From NCBI GenBank assembly GCA_041394185.1, contig JAWKIQ010000001.1, positions 1,302,001-1,366,000 of the forward strand: a DNA stretch of 64,000 nt, in the 5' to 3' direction. The DNA is from Acidimicrobiales bacterium. GTDB lineage: Bacteria > Actinomycetota > Acidimicrobiia > Acidimicrobiales > Poriferisodalaceae. The translations under genes and the position numbers were made by a program. Below the pieces are notes generated by a model. That model saw only the letters and a list, made by a program, of their open reading frames with translations. It was not told the DNA's origin and did not search any database. Within the stretch, counting starts at the first letter, position 1, and each line of letters begins with the position of its first letter. Shown one piece after another: positions 50,076-60,002 of this stretch.

Positions 50076-51496
50076 CATCGAGCCCGGTCGACGAGCCACC
50101 GTTCACCCCGCCAGGGCGGGGTATCTATGCCAACCGCACACTGAACGTCCGCTCGCTGCGCGCAGTGGGCTTCGATATGGACTACACGCTGATCCACTAT
50201 CGGGTCGACGAGTGGGAGCGGGCGGCCTTCACGCACGCACTCGAGTGGCTCGCCGGGCAGGGTTGGCCCGTAGACGATCTGCAGTTCGACCCCGACGCCT
50301 ACACGCTGGGGCTGACGTTCGACCTCGACCTGGGCAACCTGGTCAAGGCCACCAGGTTCGGCCACGTCGTGAAGGCCCAACACGGCACGCGGGCCCTGGG
50401 TTTCGACGAGCAGCGCACGGCCTATGCCGAAACTGTCATCGACCTGGCCGAAGAACGCTTCGAGTTCATGAACACGCTGTTCGAGCTGTCGCGCGCCGCT
50501 CTGTGGTGTCAGCTGATCGATGTTCACGACGCCGGGCGGCTTCCGGGTGTGGTCAGCTACGCCGACCTGTGGCGCCAGATAGATCGGGCCCTGTCGTCGG
50601 CACACCAGGGCGGCCGCCTCAAGGCCGAGATCGTCAACGAACCCGACCGGTTCGTGGTGCCCGACCCCGAGCTCGTCGAGACCTTGCGCGACATGCGTGA
50701 GGCGGGCAAGCAGCTGCTGCTGATAACCAACTCCGACTGGGAATACACCCGCCAGATGATGGCCTACGCCGTCGACCCATTCGTCGACGAGGGCTCGTGG
50801 CGCGACCTGTTCGACATCGTCATCGTGTCGGCCAACAAGCCGTCGTTCTTCGAAGGCACCCCACCCATCTATCGGGTGGTCGACGAGGCCGAGTCACTGC
50901 TGCGTCCACACTTCGGTCCGCTCGAGCCCGGCCACGTGTACTTCGGTGGCAACGCCAGGCTGGTCGAGCAGAGCCTCGGTCACGCCGCCGCCCAGATGCT
51001 GTATGTCGGAGACCATCTGTTCGGTGATGTGCACGTCACCAAGGACATCCTCAGGTGGCGGACGGCGCTGATCGCCCGCGAGATCGAGGGCGAGGTAGAG
51101 GCGGCCAACGCGTTCGCCCCCGACGAAGCAGAGCTGGCGATGCTGATGGACGAAAAGACCGAGCTCGAGCGCCGCATCGCACGAATGCGGCTGCAGCGTC
51201 GCAAGGCGCGCTCGGATAGGGCCCGAGCCGCCGAGATCCAAAGCGAGATCGACGATCTGGTCGAGGCCGCAGCAACACTCGACGCCCGGATCGGGCCCCT
51301 GGCCCAGGCCGCGGCCGAGTTGGGCAACCCCGCCTGGGGACCGTTGATGCGAAGCGGCATAGACAAGAGCCTCTTCGCCCGCCAGGTCGAGCGCTACGCA
51401 GACGTGTACACGTCGCGGGTCTCGAACTTCGGCTACGAAACGCCCTACGCGTACATCAGGGCGGCGCGGGGCTCACTGCCCCACGACCACCGCTGA
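50072..51496 (+). CDS. HAD-IG family 5'-nucleotidase with C-terminal coiled coil
   Basis: The product is about 474 residues. HAD motif I is VGFDMDYTLIHYRVDEWERA, motif II is QLLLITNSDWEYTRQMMAYA, and the acidic motif occurs in MLYVGDHLFGDVHVTKDILR, all as in the cN-II/HAD-IG 5'-nucleotidases that dephosphorylate purine nucleotides. A heptad-rich segment (about residues 360-420, TELERRIARMRLQRRKARSD) follows. The true ATG at 50072 overlaps the malic enzyme stop, so the two are cotranslated. The nucleotide substrate is not assigned. Confidence 0.87.
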   Translation: MTSSPVDEPPFTPPGRGIYANRTLNVRSLRAVGFDMDYTLIHYRVDEWERAAFTHALEWLAGQGWPVDDLQFDPDAYTLGLTFDLDLGNLVKATRFGHVVKAQHGTRALGFDEQRTAYAETVIDLAEERFEFMNTLFELSRAALWCQLIDVHDAGRLPGVVSYADLWRQIDRALSSAHQGGRLKAEIVNEPDRFVVPDPELVETLRDMREAGKQLLLITNSDWEYTRQMMAYAVDPFVDEGSWRDLFDIVIVSANKPSFFEGTPPIYRVVDEAESLLRPHFGPLEPGHVYFGGNARLVEQSLGHAAAQMLYVGDHLFGDVHVTKDILRWRTALIAREIEGEVEAANAFAPDEAELAMLMDEKTELERRIARMRLQRRKARSDRARAAEIQSEIDDLVEAAATLDARIGPLAQAAAELGNPAWGPLMRSGIDKSLFARQVERYADVYTSRVSNFGYETPYAYIRAARGSLPHDHR

Positions 51497-51515
51497 AGCT
51501 GTACCGCCCGAAGCG

Positions 51516-54500
51516 TCAGGCCACCGGAGCCACCCCCACTATCGGAGCGGGGATGTTCACCCCTCCGAGAGATCCGAGGAACTCGAGCGAGCTGAAGTTG
51601 AAGATGCCTCCATCGCCGGCGACCATCAAATAGCCGTCGCCATAAGGAACCAGCCCGTTTACGGGCGAAACCAGCTGGGTGCCCGGTGGCAGAACGCCTG
51701 GCAGCGAGCCCACGAAGGCGGCGTCGAAAGCAAATACGCCACCATCGCCTGCTACCAGCCAGTAGCCCCTGCCGTCAGGATCCGCGACCAGCCCGTTGAC
51801 GGGCGAATCGAGCGGCCCGCTGACGACCTGGGGCACCGACCCGGCGAACTCGGCGTTTCCGAAGGCGAAGATGCCGCCGTCGCTTCCGACCATGTAGTAG
51901 CCAGAGCCATCCGGAAGAGCCGAGCTGTCGACGATGGGTCCGACCAGCACCTCGGCCAGGCCCATCTCGACGAGGTCGCCGTGGTGCTTTGCGGTACCAA
52001 AGGCGATGACGCGTCCGACCGTGGTGAATACGAAGTAGCCGTTGCCGCCCGGCATCGGAGCCATCGTGGCCGGCTTCTCCCCCGGGATGAACCCGCTGGT
52101 GTCGACGTTTCCGTGGTGGGGCGCACCGCCGAGGGCGTGAACGGTTCCGTTCTCCTCGAGGATCCACAGGCCCGCACCCGAGGGGTTCTCGAGGATCTTC
52201 ACCGCCGGTCCGGTGACCGGCGCCTTCGAACCCGTGGGTACGATCAGCTCGCCGTCGCCGAATGCATAGACACGGCCCTGGGCATCGAGCATCCAGTAGC
52301 CGACCCGAGCTCCCTCGACCACCACCGAAACGGTGTCGGATGCGGTTCCGAGGCCATCGTCTGCTGTGAGTTCGAGCACATAGGTGCCCGGCGCACTGAA
52401 GGTTGCTGTTGTGATGGCCGCCGACGGATTGGCGAAACTGACGGTGCCGGGACCCGACTGACGGCTCCAGGTGATGGTGACACCCGGCGTCAGCGCATCG
52501 TCGGTCACCGTGCCCGAAAGCGATGCCGCCGAGCCCATCGTGATGGTCGACCCCGCTCCGGCGTCGACGACCGGGGCAAGGTTGATGTCGTAGGTTCTCG
52601 TTGCAACGGGGCTGGGATCGGCTCCGTCTCGCATCGCGATCGCATTCACCACGACCTGGGTGCCAGAGATGCTGAACGGACCGGTGTACCTGTTGCTGGT
52701 CGCCGTCGGTGTGGTGCCATCGGTCGTGTAGAACATCGTGGCACCGGCTTCGGCCGACGTCAGCGAGATGGTGTCACCGAAGTGAATGACAGACTCGGCA
52801 GGCGAAATCGTCGGCGCGGCAGCATCGACCGGACCGGCCGGGGTCACGACGACGTCGCCGAACACGGCATCGACCTCGTGGGCGACCAAGGCCAGCGAAC
52901 CGCCCGTCGGGTCCTGGGCGTCACCCGCCGCCGTCCACGAGACGTCCCAGCCGGCGGGCTCGGGCTGATCCGAGCGCCACATCTTGAAGCGGTAGGTCGC
53001 CGGTGTGGTGCCGTCTACCCGGGCTCGCATCGTGTACTCGACGCCCAGCGACAGCGGAGCATCGAGATCGGTGCGCACCAGCGACGCGTCCTCGTCGAGC
53101 AGTTGGATCTGATCGTCCTGGGCCCCCGCCGGGTCGCGCCACAGTGCGAAGGCACCGAACGGAGTGGGGCTGGCGCCGTCGGCCTTGAACCCGACCAAGG
53201 GCTGCGACCCTGGATCGACGCTGTCGTTGTGGCCGTTCCAGCGCATGATGATGCCGACGCCAGGCCCGTTCGACGGTGAGTCGTCGGCGCCCGGAGCGAT
53301 CGAGTTGACCATGAACGGGACCGTCACCTCGTACTGCTCCCAGGTGACATCGCCCACGGCCACGATGCGGTCGTAGCCGTCGTCGACGTTGGTTATGGCC
53401 AAGCCTCCGCTGGCCTTGGCCCAATATCCGTCAACAGGCTGCACGGCGTCTGTGACGCTGGCGACCTCAGACCAGTCGACAACCCACGGCAGAGCCCACT
53501 CGACCCCGGGTGTCCAATTGACGATGACTACATGGGACGTGCTGTCGCCTGTGGCGTCCACTGCGGTGAACTCGACGGTGTTCTCGCCTGGCACCAGGTC
53601 GGCAACCAACAGGTCGGCGTTGAAGTCGCCGGCGCCGTGCAGTCGACGGCCATCTGCGCCGAGTTGCATTGCAACCGGGGCGCCACCGTTCAGCCGGTAC
53701 GACAATGTGCTGACACCCTGGGGGTCGCTGACGCGGCCCAGGACGTTCACCCAACGCTGCGCCAAGCCAAGCTGGCCGAAGTCCTGTTCGTCGCCGAACC
53801 ACACGTCGAAGACGGTTCCGCCTTCTCCTGGGGCAAGGGTGGTTCCCTGCACCGACGACTGTGATGTGTTGCCATTGAAGTCTTCAGCCTCGATGGCGAA
53901 CGAGTAGGTGGTCTCCGGCGACAATCCCGACACCAGCACCTCGTGCTCGTAGGCCAACACGTCGGAGGTACGCGTCTCGGCGACGGCTCCGATCGTGTAG
54001 CCGACAACACCGGTCGAGGGTTCGTTCGTTGCCCACCTGACGGTGACAGACGTCGACCCGGCGATGACCTCGGCGTTGGAGATGACGGCCGGGGTGGTGT
54101 CCGACTCGGTCTCGGCAGGCGCCGGAACCGGCTGAACGAAGTCGACTACGGCGTGATAGGCCGGGGCGCTTGCACCCGAGACAGCGTTGCCGCCGAAGGG
54201 GCCGAACTCGGTGACCGCCAGTGAATCGGTGAACGACCCGACGCTGTTCCACGACGAACCGTCGGCAGAGGTGTACATCGTGTAGGTATTGCCGACCCGC
54301 TGAACCCTTATGTGGCCGGCCTGGTCTGGCGACACCGACTTGCTGAGCTTGGTCGAACCGCTGCCACCAGCGACTCGTCCGGCGAAGGCCACCAGGTTCG
54401 TTCCGTTGTGGTGAACGTTGAAGCGAAGGAAGGCTCCTGGCCCCGCCACTACCACGCCCTGCATCTGATAGGCCGCAGAAGGTGTCGATTCGAAGGCGGC

Positions 54501-56330
54501 ATGGATGTCGAAATCGGTGTTGCTGAGGGCCTGACGAAGCGTCGGAGCCCGGTTTCCGGCAGTCCACGGCTCGTGGCTCACGGCCGATTCGGGCACCGAC
54601 AGGATCGCCTGCTCGCCCGTGTACACGAACCTCGAGTCGCCGATCGAGTCGACCTGGTCCCACAGCGCACCCGAGGCCACCGGATCGCTGAAGTCATCGC
54701 CCTGGAACGCATCCTCGACCACGGTCAGCGTTGCCACCTGGCTGGTCAACGTGTCGGCGCCGTCGGTGACGCGCACCCGATAGTCCTGCGACGCACCGGC
54801 GCCGAAGTCGGCGACGAAGGTATAGGTGGGCTGATCGGCACCTGCGATGTCGACCCCGTCGAGTGTCCACTGGTACGAGACCGCAGCCAGCGACGACGTG
54901 TCGACCGAAAGGGTCACCTGTTGGCCGTCGAGTGCGGTCTGAGACTGCGGCTGCTGGTAGATCCGCAGCTCGCCGGCACGCTTGACGATCAGCATGGGCC
55001 CGGGCTCTTCTATGTGCTGGCCATAGTCGTAGGGCTCGGTTTGATACCCGTAGGTGATCTCGTTTGTCCCAGCGGCCAGATCGCCCAGGTCCACATCGAT
55101 CACCGACAGGTCCCAGACGTCGTCGTTGGCCGGGTTGCCGTTGTTGATGAAGTTGAACGCCGAGGTGGGTGTTCCGCCATTCCAGCTGATCGAGGGGCTG
55201 CCCCAGTACAGACCCATCATCTGGACGCTCTGCCAGTCTGACAAGTCCGAAGGCAGGTCCATCGACCGGGTGCCCGAGTCGGGCCTGGTTCCGTCGAGGT
55301 GAAGCGCGAAGTCGGTGAAGTCGGGGTCGCGGAAGTACTCGACCAGATAGCTGGAGCGAGAAATCTCGAAGCTGCCGGACACGCCGCCGATGGCGTCGGT
55401 TATGTCGAGGCGCCCACCGCTGCGGGCCTTCACTGCGCGAGCCTTGATCTTCACTCCGCTCTGGGACGCGATGAGGCTGGTGTCCCAGGTGACCGAATAG
55501 TTGTCGTCGCCGTCGTTGAGGTCTGTGCCGATGTGGCCGATCGTTCCGCCCTCGGGCGGAATGGTGTAGCCGGTAGACGGCTTGCCTCCCGGATTGAAGT
55601 TCATGCGGGTGAAGGCGTGCCAGTCGGTGGTCTGACCGTCGTTGTCTTCGTCGTAGCCGTCGTAGTAGGCGATGAACTCGACACGGTCGGCGCCGGGCAC
55701 AGTAGCGGTGATGGTGACCTGCTCGGTTCCGGTGACGTCGAGAACACCGCCGGCGGCCGCGGACACACCGCCCACCGAGTTGAGGCTCCCGCCCGATGGG
55801 AAGGTGCCACCCACGCCGTACAGACGAAATGCCATGTCGTGGATGTGGTATTTCGAATTGTTGACGCTGAAAGTGACGGTGTTGGCGCCCGCCTGGAGTT
55901 CGGTGACGGGAACGTCGAGCACCACCGGCGTGCGGCTGTTGTCATAGCCGGCGTTTACCGTTCGGGTCGGGCCGCCATTGATGCTGTAGCGAACGATGTG
56001 GTCGACGCGGCCCACCCATACGTCCAAGAACAGTTCGGCCTTGGTCGCGGTGCCGACATCGGCCGGAAGGGTCACCGTCAGGGTCTTCGGGCAGCCCTTG
56101 ACCGGCTCGAGATACCACGAGTTGTTGGCAGCCGTGTTGGTGCATGTCGTCTCGTCGGCAATACCGCCCGTGTATTCGCTGTGCGGCGCCCAGATCTCGG
56201 CATACGAGCCCGGCGTGGCCTGCTCGAACACGCCGGCGTCTGCAGGTGGTTCGTCTCGCCCCAGCTGAGTCACCACGACGGCAAGTGCGAGCAAAATGGC
56301 AAGTGATCGCTTACCAGAGAGCTTCTTCAT
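51516..56330 (-). CDS. Giant multi-domain secreted protein with C-terminal propeller repeats
   Basis: The product is 1604 residues. A signal peptide (SLAILLALAVVVTQL) leads into carbohydrate-binding-like domains (about 40-440), an Ig-like domain around QPQSQTALDGQQVTLSVDTS, a concanavalin-like/DUF1349-type region (about 560-720), fibronectin III (WATNEPSTGVVGYTI), a second laminin-like region, a CHB_HEX_C-type domain (MFYTTDGTTPTATSNRYTGP), a PKD-like domain (VVDAGAGSTITMGSAASLSG) and about six GYW-x4-DGG-x-FAFG propeller repeats (about 1337-1604). The C-terminal block is paralogous to that of the 708-aa protein. No catalytic domain is recognised; a polysaccharide-binding surface role is inferred. 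Confidence 0.85.
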   Translation of the reverse strand: MKKLSGKRSLAILLALAVVVTQLGRDEPPADAGVFEQATPGSYAEIWAPHSEYTGGIADETTCTNTAANNSWYLEPVKGCPKTLTVTLPADVGTATKAELFLDVWVGRVDHIVRYSINGGPTRTVNAGYDNSRTPVVLDVPVTELQAGANTVTFSVNNSKYHIHDMAFRLYGVGGTFPSGGSLNSVGGVSAAAGGVLDVTGTEQVTITATVPGADRVEFIAYYDGYDEDNDGQTTDWHAFTRMNFNPGGKPSTGYTIPPEGGTIGHIGTDLNDGDDNYSVTWDTSLIASQSGVKIKARAVKARSGGRLDITDAIGGVSGSFEISRSSYLVEYFRDPDFTDFALHLDGTRPDSGTRSMDLPSDLSDWQSVQMMGLYWGSPSISWNGGTPTSAFNFINNGNPANDDVWDLSVIDVDLGDLAAGTNEITYGYQTEPYDYGQHIEEPGPMLIVKRAGELRIYQQPQSQTALDGQQVTLSVDTSSLAAVSYQWTLDGVDIAGADQPTYTFVADFGAGASQDYRVRVTDGADTLTSQVATLTVVEDAFQGDDFSDPVASGALWDQVDSIGDSRFVYTGEQAILSVPESAVSHEPWTAGNRAPTLRQALSNTDFDIHAAFESTPSAAYQMQGVVVAGPGAFLRFNVHHNGTNLVAFAGRVAGGSGSTKLSKSVSPDQAGHIRVQRVGNTYTMYTSADGSSWNSVGSFTDSLAVTEFGPFGGNAVSGASAPAYHAVVDFVQPVPAPAETESDTTPAVISNAEVIAGSTSVTVRWATNEPSTGVVGYTIGAVAETRTSDVLAYEHEVLVSGLSPETTYSFAIEAEDFNGNTSQSSVQGTTLAPGEGGTVFDVWFGDEQDFGQLGLAQRWVNVLGRVSDPQGVSTLSYRLNGGAPVAMQLGADGRRLHGAGDFNADLLVADLVPGENTVEFTAVDATGDSTSHVVIVNWTPGVEWALPWVVDWSEVASVTDAVQPVDGYWAKASGGLAITNVDDGYDRIVAVGDVTWEQYEVTVPFMVNSIAPGADDSPSNGPGVGIIMRWNGHNDSVDPGSQPLVGFKADGASPTPFGAFALWRDPAGAQDDQIQLLDEDASLVRTDLDAPLSLGVEYTMRARVDGTTPATYRFKMWRSDQPEPAGWDVSWTAAGDAQDPTGGSLALVAHEVDAVFGDVVVTPAGPVDAAAPTISPAESVIHFGDTISLTSAEAGATMFYTTDGTTPTATSNRYTGPFSISGTQVVVNAIAMRDGADPSPVATRTYDINLAPVVDAGAGSTITMGSAASLSGTVTDDALTPGVTITWSRQSGPGTVSFANPSAAITTATFSAPGTYVLELTADDGLGTASDTVSVVVEGARVGYWMLDAQGRVYAFGDGELIVPTGSKAPVTGPAVKILENPSGAGLWILEENGTVHALGGAPHHGNVDTSGFIPGEKPATMAPMPGGNGYFVFTTVGRVIAFGTAKHHGDLVEMGLAEVLVGPIVDSSALPDGSGYYMVGSDGGIFAFGNAEFAGSVPQVVSGPLDSPVNGLVADPDGRGYWLVAGDGGVFAFDAAFVGSLPGVLPPGTQLVSPVNGLVPYGDGYLMVAGDGGIFNFSSLEFLGSLGGVNIPAPIVGVAPVA

Positions 56331-56475
56331 CTTCTAACCCATCCTCTAACCACTGTGCGTGGCCATTTGCCCACTCTACGCAAGTTCATATCGGCGCAGC
56401 AATGCCTTTGTGGAGGACTTCGCCGAGTTCTCGCTATCAGGAACGCTCGGCTGGGCTGGCGATAACGGACCGGTT

Positions 56476-57255
56476 TCAGGCGAGCCAGTCGGTGATATCG
56501 ACGAGACCCGACTCGTTCAGACGCGCCAAGTCATCGCGAAGAAGCTCACGAACACGACCGACCCGATCGGGGGTCTTGTCGGGCTTGACTATCGGGCGCT
56601 CGGCCAGCGAGGTGTTGATCCGGCGCAGCAACGAACGCGAACGCGGAATCCGACGAGCGAGTGCCGAAGGTCGGGTCTTCGAAGACGACTCGTTGCGGCC
56701 GCTCGTGACCGGCTCGCCGAGAGTTGGGTCGAGCCCGAGCGACTGCAGCAAGGCCCCCAGGACACCAGCCGGATCGCGGACCACGTCGTCGAACCTCAGA
56801 ACCGACACGAAGCCGGCCCGCTCGAGGAACGGCTCGAGTTGCCACATATAGCGCGTGGCCGCGATGTACTCGTTGTCGGCGTCGTCGAGCACCTGGTCGA
56901 AACCGCGGGCCTCGCGCCCGGCCGCAACGGAATGGATGTAGTGACTGACAACGCGGTCGTAGGGCTCGCGCACCACGTACACGATCGAAGCCGAGCGGTT
57001 GTCGGCGAACATACGGTTCGCCACATCGGGCCACAGGTGGCGCTTCGAGTAGTTGGGTGAGCAGTCGAAACGCACGGTGCCGGCGGGTTCGAACTGCTGT
57101 TCGTACCAGTCGAACCCTTTGGCCCAAAGACGATCGTCGTTGTAGAAGTTGACTTCCTTGCCGGCCGACTGCCTGATCTGGGGATGCGGCGCCAACCACG
57201 AGTACACGGTCGTCGTGGCCGACTTCATTGCTCCGATGACTACAAGATCGTCCAC
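56476..57255 (-). CDS. Sulfotransferase family protein
   Basis: The product is about 259 residues. The PAPS-binding 5'-phosphosulfate loop is VIGAMKSATTTVYSWLAPHP and the 3'-phosphate block is SIVYVVREPYDRVVSHYIHS, with KEVNFYNDD between, as in heparan-type N/O-sulfotransferases. It would transfer sulfate to a sugar of the exopolysaccharide made by the neighbouring cluster (inference from context). GTG 57255 has a GGAGG site 4 nt away; the frame is open further upstream but without a good start. It is divergent from the formyltransferase/deacetylase gene. Confidence 0.83.
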   Translation of the reverse strand: MDDLVVIGAMKSATTTVYSWLAPHPQIRQSAGKEVNFYNDDRLWAKGFDWYEQQFEPAGTVRFDCSPNYSKRHLWPDVANRMFADNRSASIVYVVREPYDRVVSHYIHSVAAGREARGFDQVLDDADNEYIAATRYMWQLEPFLERAGFVSVLRFDDVVRDPAGVLGALLQSLGLDPTLGEPVTSGRNESSSKTRPSALARRIPRSRSLLRRINTSLAERPIVKPDKTPDRVGRVRELLRDDLARLNESGLVDITDWLA

Positions 57256-57374
57256 TGGGCCTCCGGACGGGGCTGCGTCGGCACGCTCAAATGCCGCCGT
57301 CAATCGCCGATAGCGCGAGGTAACGACTGTACGGTAAACCCCTGCGCGACCGACGCAGGCCGCGGACGCTCCCA

Positions 57375-59061
57375 ATGCAACCATCACCCGACTGCGAGCA
57401 GATGACACCAACCCGGCCCGAAGGCACCATCGTCTGCGCCGACGCACCGCTGGCGCTGCTGCTCGCCGAGCGGATATCGGCGAGGACCTCTTGGCCCATC
57501 GCCGTTGCGACCCGCCAAAGCCCCGAGCAGCGGGGATCTGCGACCGGTGGCGCAAAGAACTGGGTCCGCCACCATGTGTCCAAAGGGCCGTCCGGAATCG
57601 CGCGGGCGCTCAACACGGTGTGGGGGCGGCGGGCTGGCGTGTATGCACGCATCCGTCGACCACAGCGGGTGGTGAGCGCCGACTCGAGGCAACGAATCCA
57701 ATCGATCCAACGGATTGGGATGCCACCGGCGACCGAGGGCTGGACTGTGCTCGTCGGAGTCGATGCGGCTCCGCTATCGCAACACACCATGCGTGTCGGC
57801 TACGCGTCGGCCACCTCGATCAGATCGCCGATACCCGCCGCGCTGTACCACCGCGATCTCTCGAGGGTCGCAGTTGTCGTTTCTCTGTCGACACCCGAGG
57901 GCTTCACCACCCTGAAGACCAACCCCCGCTGGTGTCGGACGATTCGCCCGCTGCCGTACACGACCGCTTGGCCGAGGCCGGTGCAGAACTGGTTGCCGGC
58001 TGCGCCTCGGCCGACCCGCAGATGCTGATCGCCAAGCACACCAACGTGCCGTCGCCCGCCTCCGCCTGGTGCCAAGGCAGGTACACACCGGTCGCCGTTG
58101 GAGCGACCTGGTCAGAGAGTCGACGAGGTTCTGAAGTGCTGCCCAACGCCTGGTATGTCCTGTGCTACCACGATGTCGGATGGTCGGAACACCCGATGCT
58201 TCGCGGCCTGGGGCTGACACACCCAACCGACGTCTTCGGTTCGCATGTCGCTGCTGTGGCCGACCAGGCAGAGCTGCTCGGATGGCGAGAGGCACTCGAT
58301 GCGTTCCAGGCGGGACGTCTCTCGGGCCCGTCGTGACGTTCAGCTTCGATGACGGATATCAAGGCGTCGGCAGGTATGCCGCACCGATCCTGAGCGAGGC
58401 AGGTACGACCGGCCTGGCGGCAATCAACCCGCCGTTCACCGACGGTGAGACGACCTTTTGGCGGTCGCAGCTGTGCTGGCTTGCCTCCAACGGTCATGTC
58501 GAACTCGTCGCCGCCGAGCTGGGCGTCAGCCCCGACCGCGTGCGAGACCAGACGATGGACCGGTTCGATCTCAAATCGGTCGCCCGGATCGATGAGATGT
58601 ACCGAAGGCTCAGCGACGGTCACCCCGTGGTGAACCACAACCGTCTGTACATGAGCTGGGACGAAATCGTCGAACTGCAACGCGAGGGCTGGGAGATCGC
58701 CAACCACAGCTCGGATCACTATCCCCTGCTGGAGGCCTCAGGCCTGGATCAGACGGCCGAACAGTTCGAACGGGCCGAGGTGCGCCTGCGCGAGAAGCTC
58801 GGCGCCGAAACAACCGTTTGGGTGGCTCCCTTCGATCGGTCTGGGCGGCGTGCGCCAGGCGCGGTCGAGTGGTTCGGCTCGGCTGCGGGCTCCAGACACA
58901 TCGTGTTGGTGGGAGACGAGGCCAACCAACCATCGTCGGCAACGACTCCGGAGCAACGGTCGACCCTCACCATTTCTCGTATCAACCCGCCGCTGGCCGG
59001 CGCCAACAGCCTGCTGGAGTCGATGGCCAGAGCCGCTCTCAAATCCAAGGAAATCGCCTGA
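57375..59061 (+). pseudogene. Formyltransferase-like / polysaccharide deacetylase fusion with two frameshifts
   Basis: Three successive frames make one continuous protein. Frame one (from 57375, or ATG 57402) begins TIVCADAPLALLLAERI and runs to TLKTN. After a CCCCC run near 57925 the sense continues one base earlier with PPLVSDDSPAAVHDRLAEAG, a formyltransferase-type C-terminal helix, then AWYVLCYHDVGW. At GGGCCC near 58328 it shifts again into VVTFSFDDGYQGVGRYAAPI and IANHSSDHYPLLEAS, the NodB deacetylase Asp-Asp and His-x3-His motifs. One extra C at each site restores an in-frame fusion of about 560 residues. It sits in an exopolysaccharide locus and should modify sugar amino groups. Whether the N-domain is a true formyltransferase is uncertain, as its catalytic motif is not evident. 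Confidence 0.65.
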
Positions 59062-59063
59062 CC

Positions 59064-59984
59064 ATGAAGCTCGGAGTCACGGTTGCGACCTACCGCCGAC
59101 CCAAGGGCCTCGACCGTTTGTTGTCGAGCATCGCGGAGGCCGAAGTACCAAAGGGCGCCGAGCTGTTGGTGGTGGTGGTCGACAACGACCCCGAGGGTTC
59201 GTCTCGCGACATCGTCGATCAATATGCCTCGCTGCTCGAAACCCACTATGAGATCGAACCAGAGCGCGGCATTCCGTTCGTGCGAAATCGAGGCGTCCGT
59301 GCCGCCCTCGACCTGGGAGCGACCCACATCCTGTTCGTCGACGACGACGAGAGGGTCGACGAACAGTGGCTGGTCGGGATCGCCTCGGCGCGCGCTCGCC
59401 TGGATGCACCGATAATCGCCGGCACGATCATCTCTGAATTCGAGGAAGATCCACCTCGGTGGGCCATCGACAGTGGAGCGTTCCAGAGGCGAATCCGCGA
59501 AGACGGTGCCAGCATCGACTTCGCCACAACCGCCAACTCGATGGTCGATGCCGAGCTGCTGGCGGGCCGGCCGGGGCCGTTCGACACGAGGCTCAGGTAT
59601 TCGGGTGGCAGCGACCTGCAACTGTTCGCAGAGCTGCACAACGAGGGCCACCAGATCCGCTGCACCACGGCCGCCACGACCTACGAGCTCTACCCGCAGT
59701 CGAGGGTCACCAAGGAGTGGCTGCTAAAGCGCCAGCGCCGCCGCGGAACCAACCGCAGCACCACGCTGCGCCTCACCGGCGGTGGGCCATCGAGGTACGC
59801 CAAGCGCATCGTAGCCGGCTGCTACGAGATGCTGGCCGGTCTGGTGCAGACCGCCCGGGGATGGGTCGGCCGCGACGAGGTCGGTCGGCTCAAGGGTCGA
59901 ATGAGATTCATGTATGGGGTGGGCATGCTGGCCGGGCTGTTCGGCGCGCGGGTCGACGAGTATCGAACCCACCACGGTTCCTGA
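59064..59984 (+). CDS. Glycosyltransferase family 2 protein
   Basis: The product is about 306 residues. GT-A features: LGVTVATYRRPKGLDRLLSS, a DxD-type LFVDDDERVDEQWL (about residue 95) and the acceptor-side block FDTRLRYSGGSDLQLFAELH. A C-terminal hydrophobic region (FMYGVGMLAGLFGA) may touch the membrane. It would add a sugar to the exopolysaccharide repeat. It follows the deacetylase stop by 2 bp, so they form one transcript. Confidence 0.88.
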   Translation: MKLGVTVATYRRPKGLDRLLSSIAEAEVPKGAELLVVVVDNDPEGSSRDIVDQYASLLETHYEIEPERGIPFVRNRGVRAALDLGATHILFVDDDERVDEQWLVGIASARARLDAPIIAGTIISEFEEDPPRWAIDSGAFQRRIREDGASIDFATTANSMVDAELLAGRPGPFDTRLRYSGGSDLQLFAELHNEGHQIRCTTAATTYELYPQSRVTKEWLLKRQRRRGTNRSTTLRLTGGGPSRYAKRIVAGCYEMLAGLVQTARGWVGRDEVGRLKGRMRFMYGVGMLAGLFGARVDEYRTHHGS

Positions 59985-60002
59985 ACCGGCGCCGCCGTCA
60001 GA

